The notes: a model not told the origin generated them from the sequence alone. Shown: positions 1 to 7,272, numbered from the stretch's first letter. The stretch is 7,425 nt of DNA from Nevskiaceae bacterium (GCA_031277355.1 JAITMN010000062.1:1-7425); one strand, 5' to 3'. Made by a program: numbers and translations.

Positions 1-3000
1 CGCGAACAGATCGACGCCTGCGCCGATGTTCTGAAGCCGCTGCTCGGTGTTGATCTGCGCACGGTGCTGTATCCGGATGCCGCGCACAGCGAAGCGGCGC
101 AAGCTCAACTCACGCAGACGTCGATCACGCAGCCGGCGCTGTTTGCCATCGAATATGCGTTGGCGCAGTTGTGGCTGTCATGGGGCGTTACGCCGGCGGC
201 GCTGATCGGTCACAGCGTCGGGGAATATGTGGCGGCCTGCATCGGCGGAACATTCACGCGCGATGCCGCGCTGACGCTGCTCGCGCAGCGCGCCCGCCTG
301 ATGCAGGAAATGCCTTCCGGCGCGATGCTGGCGGTACGCGCCTCAAGTGATGCGATTGCCGCCGATCTGGGGCCGGGCCTGTCCATCGCCGCGCTCAACG
401 CGCCCAAGCTGACCGTGGTTTCCGGCGATCATCCGCTCATCGCGGAGTTGGCCAGCGCAATGGAAGCCAAAGGCATCGCAAGCCGCACGCTGCCGACTTC
501 ACATGCCTTCCATTCGGCGATGATGGACCCGGTGGTCGAACGCTTCACCGCCATCGTGCAGACGGTGGAACGTCGCGCGCCGCAATTGCACTGGATTTCA
601 AGCCTCACGGGGCAGCCGATCACGGACGCTCAGGCCACCGATCCCGCGTACTGGGCGCGCCAGCTTCGCGAGCCGGTGCAATTCATCGAAGGCATCGGCC
701 AATTGATCGATCCGCAACTGGTATTGCTGGAAGTCGGTCCCGGTCAGGCATTGGCCAGCCTTTCACGCCAGCACGACAAACGCGATGCGTCGCAACTGGT
801 CGTCACCTCGCTGCATCCGGGACAAGATTCCACCGCCGACACCGACTACATGCTCGCCGCGCTGGGCCAGCTTTGGGCGCGCGGCGTGAGTATCGATTGG
901 CTGGCCGTGCAGGGCGGTCGCAGACGCCGCGTGCCCTTGCCCACCTATCCGTTCCAGCGCCAGCGGCGCTGGGTCGATCCGCGGGTTTCGCCCGCCGCTA
1001 CGCCAACCCTTTCCCCTGTCTCCACACCTTCCACGACGCAAGGATCGGTAGTCACCGCCATGACCGACAATCGTGTTTCTCAACTGATGCCGCGCCTGCA
1101 AGCGCTGTTCGCCGATCTCTCGGGTATCGAGGTTGCGGCGCTTGATCCCGCGACGGGCTTTTTGGAGCTGGGGCTGGATTCGCTGTTCCTGACTCAAGCC
1201 AGCAACGCGCTTGCACGTCAGTTCGGCGCCAAGATTTCCATTCGCGCATTGCTCGATGATTGCTCCACGCTCAATGCCGTGGCGGCGCGAATCGTGTCGT
1301 TGATGCCGGAGCAAGCATCCTCGCCGCCCATTGCCGCATCGCCTGCGTCTGCTCCAGCCTCGCCCGTTGCAATGCCGATGCCGCACTTGGCGGCCCCGGC
1401 TATTTCCGCCGATCAGAACGCGCTCGCCAGCGTGTTCGCGCAGCAGCTTGCGGTGATGTCGCAGCAACTGGACATGCTCAGCGGCGGTGCATCCATTGCC
1501 GCCACAGCATCTGCGCCCGCGCCAACGCCTTCTGCTGCGTCGCGCATGGCAACCGCCGCACCCAAGCGCACCACCACCAGCCCAGCGGTATCGCCAACCG
1601 CCGCCTTCGGCCCCTATCGCCCACCGGCCAAAGGCCCCACCGGCGGACTGACCGACAAGCAGCGCGATAACCTTGCCGCCTTCATCGAGCGTTACAACCG
1701 CAAGACCGCCGGTTCCAAGCAAGCCACTGCAGCCAATCGCGGGCATCTGTCGGACCCGCGCTCGGTTGCAGGCTTTCGCAATGTCTGGAAGGAGATGATC
1801 TACCCCATCGTCTCGGTACGCTCGTCCGGCTCGCACCTGTGGGATGTGGATGGCAACGATTACGTGGACGTAACCAACGGCTTCGGCATGATCCTGTTTG
1901 GTCACAACCCCCCGTTCATTCGCGATGCGATCAAGGCCCAGATCGACATCGGCTACGAGATCGGCCCGCAAACGCCGCTGGCCGGTGAAGTGTCCAGAAT
2001 GATTTGCGACATGATCGGCATGGAGCGCGCCGCGTTCTGCGGCACCGGTTCCGAAGCCGTTACCGCCGCGATCCGCGTAGCGCGCACCGTATCCGGCCGC
2101 GACAAGATCGTGATGTTCGCCGGCGCGTACCACGGCATTTTCGATGAAGTGCTGGTGCGCCCCACGAAGACCAGCGAAGGACTGCGCGCCATGCCGATTG
2201 CGCCGGGCGTGCCGATGGCGATGACGGACAACGTGCTGGTGCTGGACTACGGCGCACCGGAGAGCCTGGAAATCATCAAGGCAATGGGCAACGAGATTGC
2301 CGCCGTGCTGGTGGAGCCGGTGCAAAGCCGCCGTCCGGATTTGCAGCCGCGTGAATTCCTGCAAGAGCTGCGCAAGATCACGGCCGAAAGCGACACCGCG
2401 CTGGTGTTCGATGAAGTGGTCACCGGCTTTCGCGTGCATCCGGGCGGCGCGCAGGCGCTGTTCGGCATCAAGGCCGACATCGCCACCTACGGCAAGGTGA
2501 TCGGCGGCGGTCTGCCGATTGGCGTGGTGACCGGCAGCGCGAAGTATCTGGATGCGCTGGACGGCGGTGCGTGGAGCTTTGGCGACGACTCCGCGCCCGA
2601 AGTGGGCGTGACCTTTTTCGCCGGCACCTTCGTGCGGCATCCGCTGGCATTGGCCGCAGCACGCGCCGTGATGCAGCGCTTGAAGCAGGAAGGCCCGCAG
2701 CTACAACAGAACCTGAATTCGCGCGCCACCGCTTTTGTCGAACGTCTGCGCCAGTGCGCCGCCGAGTTGGGCGCGCCGTTGCAGATCAATCATTTCAGTT
2801 CCTGGTTCTGCATCACCTTCCCGCCCGATCTGCCGCTGGCGACGGTGTTCTTCACGAACATGCGCGAGAAGGGCGTGCACATCTGGGACGGCCGCCCGTG
2901 CTTTCTCACGCTGGCCCATTCGGATGCCGACCTCGATCACGTTGCCACGGCTTTCCGCGACACCTTGCAGGAAATGCAGGCTTGGGATTTCCTGCCGGGA

Positions 3001-3009
3001 GCGGCGTAG
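1..3009 (+). CDS. Type I polyketide synthase, C-terminal part: AT-ACP-aminotransferase (5' partial)
   Basis: The frame is open from base 1, so the true start and the ketosynthase expected before the AT lie upstream; 1002 residues are visible. Residues 1-290 are an acyltransferase: GHSVGE with nucleophile Ser72 and HAFH at 168-171, the malonyl-CoA signature, closing with the usual PLPTYPFQRQRRW linker near 311-325. Residues about 359-432 are an acyl carrier protein with GLDSL; Ser394 should carry phosphopantetheine. An Ala/Pro/Ser-rich linker (about 436-550) contains QQLAVMSQQLDML and FGPYRPP, as I recall from McyE-type synthases. Residues about 560-995 are a class III (GSA-like) aminotransferase: GTGSEA at 681-686, YH at 710-711, DEVVTGFR with Asp804, and PLP Lys832 in YGKVIGGGLPIG. 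Such domains turn a beta-ketoacyl-ACP into a beta-aminoacyl-ACP. No KR, DH, ER or thioesterase is present. Domain calls are firm; substrate and product are inferred. Confidence 0.95.
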   Translation, partial: REQIDACADVLKPLLGVDLRTVLYPDAAHSEAAQAQLTQTSITQPALFAIEYALAQLWLSWGVTPAALIGHSVGEYVAACIGGTFTRDAALTLLAQRARLMQEMPSGAMLAVRASSDAIAADLGPGLSIAALNAPKLTVVSGDHPLIAELASAMEAKGIASRTLPTSHAFHSAMMDPVVERFTAIVQTVERRAPQLHWISSLTGQPITDAQATDPAYWARQLREPVQFIEGIGQLIDPQLVLLEVGPGQALASLSRQHDKRDASQLVVTSLHPGQDSTADTDYMLAALGQLWARGVSIDWLAVQGGRRRRVPLPTYPFQRQRRWVDPRVSPAATPTLSPVSTPSTTQGSVVTAMTDNRVSQLMPRLQALFADLSGIEVAALDPATGFLELGLDSLFLTQASNALARQFGAKISIRALLDDCSTLNAVAARIVSLMPEQASSPPIAASPASAPASPVAMPMPHLAAPAISADQNALASVFAQQLAVMSQQLDMLSGGASIAATASAPAPTPSAASRMATAAPKRTTTSPAVSPTAAFGPYRPPAKGPTGGLTDKQRDNLAAFIERYNRKTAGSKQATAANRGHLSDPRSVAGFRNVWKEMIYPIVSVRSSGSHLWDVDGNDYVDVTNGFGMILFGHNPPFIRDAIKAQIDIGYEIGPQTPLAGEVSRMICDMIGMERAAFCGTGSEAVTAAIRVARTVSGRDKIVMFAGAYHGIFDEVLVRPTKTSEGLRAMPIAPGVPMAMTDNVLVLDYGAPESLEIIKAMGNEIAAVLVEPVQSRRPDLQPREFLQELRKITAESDTALVFDEVVTGFRVHPGGAQALFGIKADIATYGKVIGGGLPIGVVTGSAKYLDALDGGAWSFGDDSAPEVGVTFFAGTFVRHPLALAAARAVMQRLKQEGPQLQQNLNSRATAFVERLRQCAAELGAPLQINHFSSWFCITFPPDLPLATVFFTNMREKGVHIWDGRPCFLTLAHSDADLDHVATAFRDTLQEMQAWDFLPGAA

Positions 3010-3053
3010 TTCTGCGTTCGCCGCGTGAAAAGAGGTAGAGGTATCATCGCCCC

Positions 3054-4466
3054 ATGCTAACCCCCGTACTGCTATCCGGCGGCGCCGGAACCCGGCTCTG
3101 GCCGCTGTCGCGCGAGTTGTATCCCAAGCAACTGCTGCCGCTGGTGGACAACGAAACCATGCTGCAAGTCACCGCCCGCCGCGCCGACGGCCTCGACGCC
3201 GCGCCGCCGCTGGTGGTCTGCAACGAGGAGCATCGCTTTCTCGTCGCCGAACAACTGCGCGTGATCGGCCATCCGCCCCAGCGCATTCTGCTGGAGCCGG
3301 TGGGCCGCAACACCGCGCCGGCCATTGCGTTGGCCGCGCTTGCCGCCACCGCCGAAGGCGGCGACCCGCTGTTGCTGGTGCTGCCCGCCGATCACGCCAT
3401 GCGCAATGTGGCCGCCTTTCAGGCTGCGGTGAACGTGGCCGCCCGCGCCGCGCAGGACGGCGCGCTGGTCACCTTCGGCGTCGTGCCCGACAAGCCCGAA
3501 ACCGGCTACGGCTATATCCGCCGTGGCGAGGCGCTGCCCGGCGAGTCCGCCGGAGCCCATCGCATCGCCGCCTTCGTCGAAAAGCCCGACGCCGCGCGCG
3601 CCGCGCAGTTTGTCGCCAGCGGCGAATATCTGTGGAACAGCGGCATGTTCCTGTTCCGCGCCTCGCGTTACCTTGCCGAATTGCAGCGCCATGCGCCGGA
3701 CATTCTGGACGCCTGTCGCAATGCGCTGAACGGAGCCAAACGCGATCTGGATTTCACGCGCCTCGATGAAGCCGCGTTTCGCGCCTGCCGCAGTGAGTCC
3801 ATCGACTATGCGGTGATGGAAAAAACCGACGCCGCTGCGGTGGTGCCGCTGGATGCCGGTTGGAGCGACGTGGGTTCCTGGGCCTCGCTGCACGCGGCGC
3901 TTCCGGCTGACGCGGCCGGCAATGTCACGCGCGGGGATGTGGTGCTGGAAAACTGCGCCAATTCCTATGTGTACGCCGGCAGTCGTCTGGTCGCCGCGAT
4001 TGGCCTGAAGGATCACGTCGTCGTGGAAACCAAGGACGCGGTGCTGGTTGCGCCGCGCGATCAGGTGCAGGATGTCAAAACGCTGGTCAATCGCATCCGC
4101 GCCAGCGGGCGGCAGGAACATCTGCTGCATCGTGAAGTGCATCGGCCCTGGGGCAGCTACGACAGTATCGACGCCGGTGATCGCTTTCAGGTCAAGCGCC
4201 TGTCGGTGAAGCCGGGCGCGTCGATGTCGCTGCAACTGCACCATCATCGCGCCGAGCACTGGATCGTCGTGTCGGGCACCGCGCGCATCACGCGCAACGA
4301 CGAGGTTTTTCTGCTGGAGGAAAACCAGTCCACCTACATCCCCATTGGCGCAAAGCATCGCATCGAGAACCCCGGCAAGATTCCGCTGCACATGATCGAA
4401 GTGCAGTCCGGCGCTTATCTGGGCGAGGACGACATCGTGCGCTTCGAGGATGTGTACGGCCGATGA
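3054..4466 (+). CDS. manC: Mannose-1-phosphate guanylyltransferase / mannose-6-phosphate isomerase
   Basis: Cytoplasmic bifunctional enzyme of 470 residues, the usual length for the GMP-PMI family (ManC/CpsB/AlgA/XanB). It interconverts fructose-6-P and mannose-6-P and makes GDP-mannose from mannose-1-P and GTP, the precursor for mannose, and after conversion fucose or rhamnose, in surface glycans. The N-terminal nucleotidyltransferase has LSGGAGTRLWPLSRELYPKQ near residue 8, then VEKPDA, LWNSGMFLF and DAGWSDVGSW. The C-terminal type II cupin has HRPWGSYDSID, LHHHRAEHWIVVSGTA (metal-binding His and Glu), ENQSTYIP and the terminal EVQSGAYLGEDDIVRFEDVYGR region. ATG at 3054 places the pyrophosphorylase signature at the normal distance; purine-rich AGAGG lies upstream (3031-3041), somewhat far. 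It begins 44 bases after the PKS and overlaps the next gene by four bases, so all three are probably cotranscribed. No catalytic motif appears lost. Confidence 0.97.
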   Translation: MLTPVLLSGGAGTRLWPLSRELYPKQLLPLVDNETMLQVTARRADGLDAAPPLVVCNEEHRFLVAEQLRVIGHPPQRILLEPVGRNTAPAIALAALAATAEGGDPLLLVLPADHAMRNVAAFQAAVNVAARAAQDGALVTFGVVPDKPETGYGYIRRGEALPGESAGAHRIAAFVEKPDAARAAQFVASGEYLWNSGMFLFRASRYLAELQRHAPDILDACRNALNGAKRDLDFTRLDEAAFRACRSESIDYAVMEKTDAAAVVPLDAGWSDVGSWASLHAALPADAAGNVTRGDVVLENCANSYVYAGSRLVAAIGLKDHVVVETKDAVLVAPRDQVQDVKTLVNRIRASGRQEHLLHREVHRPWGSYDSIDAGDRFQVKRLSVKPGASMSLQLHHHRAEHWIVVSGTARITRNDEVFLLEENQSTYIPIGAKHRIENPGKIPLHMIEVQSGAYLGEDDIVRFEDVYGR

Positions 4467-5140
4467 CCGCGCGCCGGTCGGCGTGGATCGAGTCGCTGCT
4501 CGATGCGAACGCCAACGCCATCGCCATCGCCGCCGAGCGCCTGGGCACGGGCGACCCCGCCACGCTGCTGCCCGAAGAATCCGCCATCGCCCATCGCTGG
4601 GCCCCCAAGCGCATCGCCGAGTTCGCCGCCGGCCGCGAGTGCGCGCGCCTGGCGATGCAGGCGCTGGGCCTGCCGCCGCAGCCGATGCCGCCGCAGCCCG
4701 ACCGCCGCCCGCGCTGGCCCGAAGGGCTCACCGGCAGCATCACGCACTGTCAGGGCTTCGCCGCCGCTGCCGTGGCGCGCACCGGCGCGCTGCGCAGCCT
4801 TGGCATCGACGCCGAACTCGTCGGCGCGCTGGAGCCGGACCTCTGGCCCCGAATTCTCGGCGACGAAGAACAGCAGTGGCTGGCGCGGCAGCCCTCGCCG
4901 CAGCAGCGGCTATGGGCCACCGTGATCTTCAGCGCCAAGGAAGCCTGGTACAAATGCCAGAATCCGCTCACCGGCTGGTTCCTGGAGTTCCACGAGGCCC
5001 GGATTCACGTCCAGAACGACCCCGGCGGGCAGGGCGAGGCCCTGTTCGACCTGCTGGTGGAGAGCCGGGGAATCCGCCTTCCCGGCCGGGGCGGAGTGCG
5101 CGAAGGTGTGATCTGCACCGCATTTACCTGGCGCGAGTGA
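4463..5140 (+). CDS. 4'-phosphopantetheinyl transferase, EntD/Sfp-like
   Basis: This 225-residue protein should transfer the phosphopantetheine arm of coenzyme A to a conserved serine of carrier proteins; the obvious local substrate is Ser394 of the PKS upstream. Family motifs run in order: a Trp-Pro-containing segment leading into GSITHCQGF (about residues 84-99), the magnesium-binding LGIDAE with Asp116 and Glu118, and FSAKEAWYK with Lys159-Glu160-Ala161 followed by Trp. This is the EntD-like branch of about 210-250 residues rather than the short AcpS type. ATG overlaps the manC stop as ATGA, and only a weak GAGG (4446-4449) precedes it, so translation is probably coupled to manC. Its place beside a PKS, with a sugar-nucleotide gene between them, argues that it serves the assembly line. 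Family is clear; carrier-protein specificity is inferred. Confidence 0.93.
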   Translation: MTARRSAWIESLLDANANAIAIAAERLGTGDPATLLPEESAIAHRWAPKRIAEFAAGRECARLAMQALGLPPQPMPPQPDRRPRWPEGLTGSITHCQGFAAAAVARTGALRSLGIDAELVGALEPDLWPRILGDEEQQWLARQPSPQQRLWATVIFSAKEAWYKCQNPLTGWFLEFHEARIHVQNDPGGQGEALFDLLVESRGIRLPGRGGVREGVICTAFTWRE

Positions 5141-5221
5141 GAACCGCGCCGCATCAGCCCACCGGGCGCATGAACTATGATGACCAGAGCGTAACAGCGT
5201 ATGTTATGTTAAGGAGTCGAT
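5141..5221 (+). promoter_or_regulatory. Intergenic leader upstream of the export gene; possible promoter
   Basis: This 81-base gap is the only one between same-strand genes here longer than about 45 bases, and it turns AT-richer toward its 3' end. TATGAT at 5176-5181 matches five of six bases of a sigma-70 -10 box, but no convincing -35 element sits at the right distance. TATGTT occurs twice in overlapping copies (5200-5210). AAGGAG at 5211-5216 is a strong ribosome binding site five bases before ATG 5222. A separate transcript for the export gene and barrel gene is plausible but not proven. Confidence 0.35.
5192..5206. promoter_or_regulatory. Operator-like palindrome TAACA-N5-TGTTA
   Basis: Two perfect five-base half-sites, TAACA (5192-5196) and TGTTA (5202-5206), flank a five-base spacer immediately before the ribosome binding site of the export gene. 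The spacing of about one helical turn between half-site centres suits a dimeric repressor or activator. It could also be chance, since the half-sites are short. I do not recognise it as the site of a known regulator. Confidence 0.3.
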
Positions 5222-5851
5222 ATGACGAACAGGCTTGTGGGATTTCGCGTGGCGGTGCTGGCGTTGCTGTGCTGGACCGCTGGCGCATGGGCCGCCGACG
5301 CGGCCCCGACCGCCGCGCTCGCCGATCAGCCCCCGCCGATGCAGTCGGCCGACGACTATGTGATCGGTCCCGGCGATTCGCTGCAAATCTTCGTCTGGCG
5401 CAATCCGGAACTGTCGGTGACGGTGCCCGTGCGGCCCGATGGCAAGATTTCAACCCCTTTGGTGGAGAACATGGTCGCGGTGGGCAAGTCGCCGTCGCAA
5501 TTGGCGCGCGACGTGGAAGTGGTGCTGTCGGAGTTCGTGCGCACGCCGCAGGTCAACGTCATCGTCGATAAAGCGGCCAGCACGTTCAGTCAGGTGAAGG
5601 TGGTCGGTCAGGTGCGCACGCCGCAGGCGGTGCCGTATCGCGAGGGGCTGCGCGTGCTCGACGTGGTGCTCGCCACCGGCGGGCTCACCGACTTCGCCGC
5701 GCCGAATCGCGCGCGCGTGGTGCGTGAGGTCAACGGCAAGTCCGTCGAGACGCCCGTCAAACTCGGCGCGCTGCTGAACAACGGCGATTTATCGCAGAAT
5801 CTGGAATTGAAGCCGGGTGATGTACTGATCATCCCGCAGTCGCGTTTTTAG
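5222..5851 (+). CDS. Exopolysaccharide export protein, short Poly_export/SLBB (XrtA/PEP-CTERM EPS type)
   Basis: Periplasmic protein of 209 residues, related to the soluble part of Wza, for exopolysaccharide export. A Sec signal peptide spans residues 1-24 (hydrophobic VAVLALLCWTAG, cleavage likely AWA|AD). The Poly_export domain begins at DYVIGPGDSLQIFVWRNPEL (45-64) and includes VPVRPDGKISTPLV; an SLBB domain follows (about 125-200: VKVVGQVRTPQAVPY, VLDVVLATGGLTDFAAPNRARVV, ending LKPGDVLIIP). These phrases closely match my memory of export proteins in exosortase-A-associated EPS loci. Wza is about 380 residues with repeated beta-grasp domains and a C-terminal transmembrane helix; this protein stops after one SLBB domain, and Cys17 lacks a proper lipobox. 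It therefore probably cannot form an outer-membrane pore alone and may work with the adjacent barrel protein. ATG 5222 follows AAGGAG closely. Confidence 0.9.
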   Translation: MTNRLVGFRVAVLALLCWTAGAWAADAAPTAALADQPPPMQSADDYVIGPGDSLQIFVWRNPELSVTVPVRPDGKISTPLVENMVAVGKSPSQLARDVEVVLSEFVRTPQVNVIVDKAASTFSQVKVVGQVRTPQAVPYREGLRVLDVVLATGGLTDFAAPNRARVVREVNGKSVETPVKLGALLNNGDLSQNLELKPGDVLIIPQSRF

Positions 5852-5865
5852 GCGTTGGTCATTTC

Positions 5866-5870
5866 AAGGA
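5866..5870 (+). promoter_or_regulatory. Ribosome binding site fixing the barrel-gene start
   Basis: AAGGA lies eight bases before ATG 5879. It favours that ATG over the in-frame TTG at 5855, which has no comparable site and would add eight residues before the signal peptide. Confidence 0.6.
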
Positions 5871-5878
5871 CATCACAC

Positions 5879-7228
5879 ATGAGAAGTTTGCGCAGCAATC
5901 TGACGATCGGAAATCTGGCCGCTTGCATCGCGGCGTTGGTGGCTGCGCCCGGCGCATGGGCGGCCGATGCACAGCCCACCGGCAACAACACCGAATTCGG
6001 CTATGTGCTGCGCGCCGGCGCCTCGTACAGCGACAACCTGTTCCTTGCGCCAAGCCCGGATGATGTCGCCGTCGGCGCAGCCGTTGCCGGCATCACCGCC
6101 ACCGGCGCGCGCGACACGGGCCGCTTCACCTATCAAACCGCCGTCGATCTGACGTACTACAACTACTTCAAGGACTACGACGATCAGGTCTTCGGCGGCG
6201 CAGCGCTGCAAGCGGCCTATGCCTTCGTGCCCGAAACATTTTTCTGGAACGCGGATTTCAACTACGACCAGGTCCGCACCGATCTGACGCGGCCGATGGT
6301 CGCCGACAACCTGAGCAGCCAAACGGCCTGGTCCACCGGCCCGGAACTGCATCTGCGTTTCGGCGCGGCGATGGAAGCGCAGATATCCGGCCACTATCAG
6401 GCCATCAGTTATCCCGGTGTGCTGGGCGATGGCGACAACAGCACGCTTGGCGGTCGCGCGCTGCTGCTGCGGCGCGTGAATCCGGGCACGCAGTGGGGCG
6501 TGGGCGCCAGCTACGATGATGTTTCCTATGACGAGCAGGTCGTGGCCGACGTGCTCGACTACAAGCGTGACGAATTCTTCGTTCGCTATCAGAGCGAAGG
6601 CGCACGCAGCCGCTTTGAAGCCGAGTTGGGCTATTCCAGTATTTCCGGCGACAACGTCGATGACAGCGGCGCGATGTTTCGCGGCGCGTTCACGCGGCGC
6701 TTGACGCCGACGCTGGAAGGTTCGCTGTCGTACTCGCGCGAGTACCCCACCTCGTTCGTCGGCGGGTTGACGGCGAACACGACGATTCCCGGAGAGGGAT
6801 TCACCGACCAGACGCTGTTCAGCGCATTGCCGCGCCAGCAAGACCAGCTTGAAGCCGCGTTGACGATGACCCGCCCGCGCACCACCGCGCGGCTGTCCTA
6901 TGCGCTGCGCTCCGAAGACCCGCTGGGCGCCGATGTGAACAAGCGTGACTTCGACGATGTGCGTCTGGTGGTGTCGCGGCGCTTCACGCCGCGCGCCACC
7001 GGCTCGATCTTCGCCAACCGGATCAGCGAGCGATACTCGGCGCTTGCCGCCAATTCCAGCCAAACGCGCGTCGGCGGCCTGCTGACCGTGATGCTGGGAG
7101 CCTCGCTGGGCCTTGATGTGCAGATCGAATACAACGACCGCAGCGCGCGGCAGTTGGGCGGCTCGGCCAATGAATTGGCCGGTGGCATCTTCCTGCGCTA
7201 TGCCCGCATTCCGGGGCAATCGCGGTAA
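5879..7228 (+). CDS. Outer-membrane beta-barrel protein, EPS/PEP-CTERM-associated type (EpsL-like or related)
   Basis: The mature protein is very likely an outer-membrane barrel. From ATG 5879 it has 449 residues with a signal peptide ending GAWA|AD near residue 28, nearly the same cleavage context as the export protein upstream. The rest consists of amphipathic strands with alternating aromatic and polar residues and acidic, Gly-rich turns: FGYVLRAGASYSDNLFLAP near the start, TGRFTYQTAVDLTYYNYFKDYDD, then repeated strand pairs to the final GGIFLRYARI strand. The early SYSDNLF segment and overall layout resemble barrel proteins found beside EPS genes in exosortase-type loci (EpsL-like or the PEP-CTERM-associated barrel family); I cannot say which family fits best. 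It starts 27 bases after the export gene, so the two are likely cotranscribed and may form one export route. The last residues (GQSR) lack the C-terminal aromatic residue common in barrel proteins. Function is inferred from context. Confidence 0.8.
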   Translation: MRSLRSNLTIGNLAACIAALVAAPGAWAADAQPTGNNTEFGYVLRAGASYSDNLFLAPSPDDVAVGAAVAGITATGARDTGRFTYQTAVDLTYYNYFKDYDDQVFGGAALQAAYAFVPETFFWNADFNYDQVRTDLTRPMVADNLSSQTAWSTGPELHLRFGAAMEAQISGHYQAISYPGVLGDGDNSTLGGRALLLRRVNPGTQWGVGASYDDVSYDEQVVADVLDYKRDEFFVRYQSEGARSRFEAELGYSSISGDNVDDSGAMFRGAFTRRLTPTLEGSLSYSREYPTSFVGGLTANTTIPGEGFTDQTLFSALPRQQDQLEAALTMTRPRTTARLSYALRSEDPLGADVNKRDFDDVRLVVSRRFTPRATGSIFANRISERYSALAANSSQTRVGGLLTVMLGASLGLDVQIEYNDRSARQLGGSANELAGGIFLRYARIPGQSR

Positions 7229-7242
7229 GTCATGAACAGCGT

Positions 7243-7270
7243 GCTGGCGCGGCCATTGAGCTGCGCCAGC
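7243..7270. terminator. Hairpin between convergent genes; possible bidirectional terminator
   Basis: GCTGGCGC (7243-7250) is perfectly inverted as GCGCCAGC (7263-7270). The stem can extend inward by three pairs, one of them G-U, to leave a CATTGA loop. It lies in the 44 bases between the stop of the barrel gene and the stop of the convergent minus-strand gene, where a terminator serving both is expected. There is no T-tract on either side, so it is not a classical intrinsic terminator; it may instead stabilise 3' ends. Confidence 0.5.
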
Positions 7271-7272
7271 GC

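Noticed and set aside
1060..1062. Internal in-frame ATG before the ACP as a separate gene start
   Set aside because: The nearest AAGGA (1040-1044) is about 15 bases away, and the AT and ACP are continuous in one frame with a normal linker, so this is an internal Met.
763..2640. 625-codon open frame on the minus strand, antisense to the PKS
   Set aside because: Its translation is rich in His, Arg and Gly with no domain pattern, as expected from the complement of GC-rich codons; the plus-strand frame has clear catalytic motifs.
3001..3024. GCGGCG/CGCCGC inverted repeat over the PKS stop as a terminator
   Set aside because: Only six pairs, a 12-base loop and no T-tract, with manC starting 30 bases later in the same direction; likely chance in GC-rich DNA.
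3072..4391. 439-codon open frame antisense to manC
   Set aside because: Composition-driven shadow; the sense strand encodes a complete, motif-rich ManC.
5146..5169. GCGCC/GGCGC hairpin after the PPTase as a terminator
   Set aside because: Five-base stem with a 14-base loop and no T-tract; too weak to call.
5261..5273. Lipoprotein signal in the export protein (Leu-Leu-Cys17)
   Set aside because: The residue before Cys is Leu rather than Gly, Ala or Ser, and a better signal peptidase I site (AWA|AD) follows.
4450..5571. 373-codon plus-strand frame overlapping the PPTase and the export gene
   Set aside because: Arg/Ala-rich frameshifted translation; it conflicts with two genes that carry recognised motifs.
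5855..5857. TTG as the start of the barrel gene
   Set aside because: It gives a less typical signal peptide N-terminus and has no ribosome binding site; ATG 5879 has AAGGA at eight bases.
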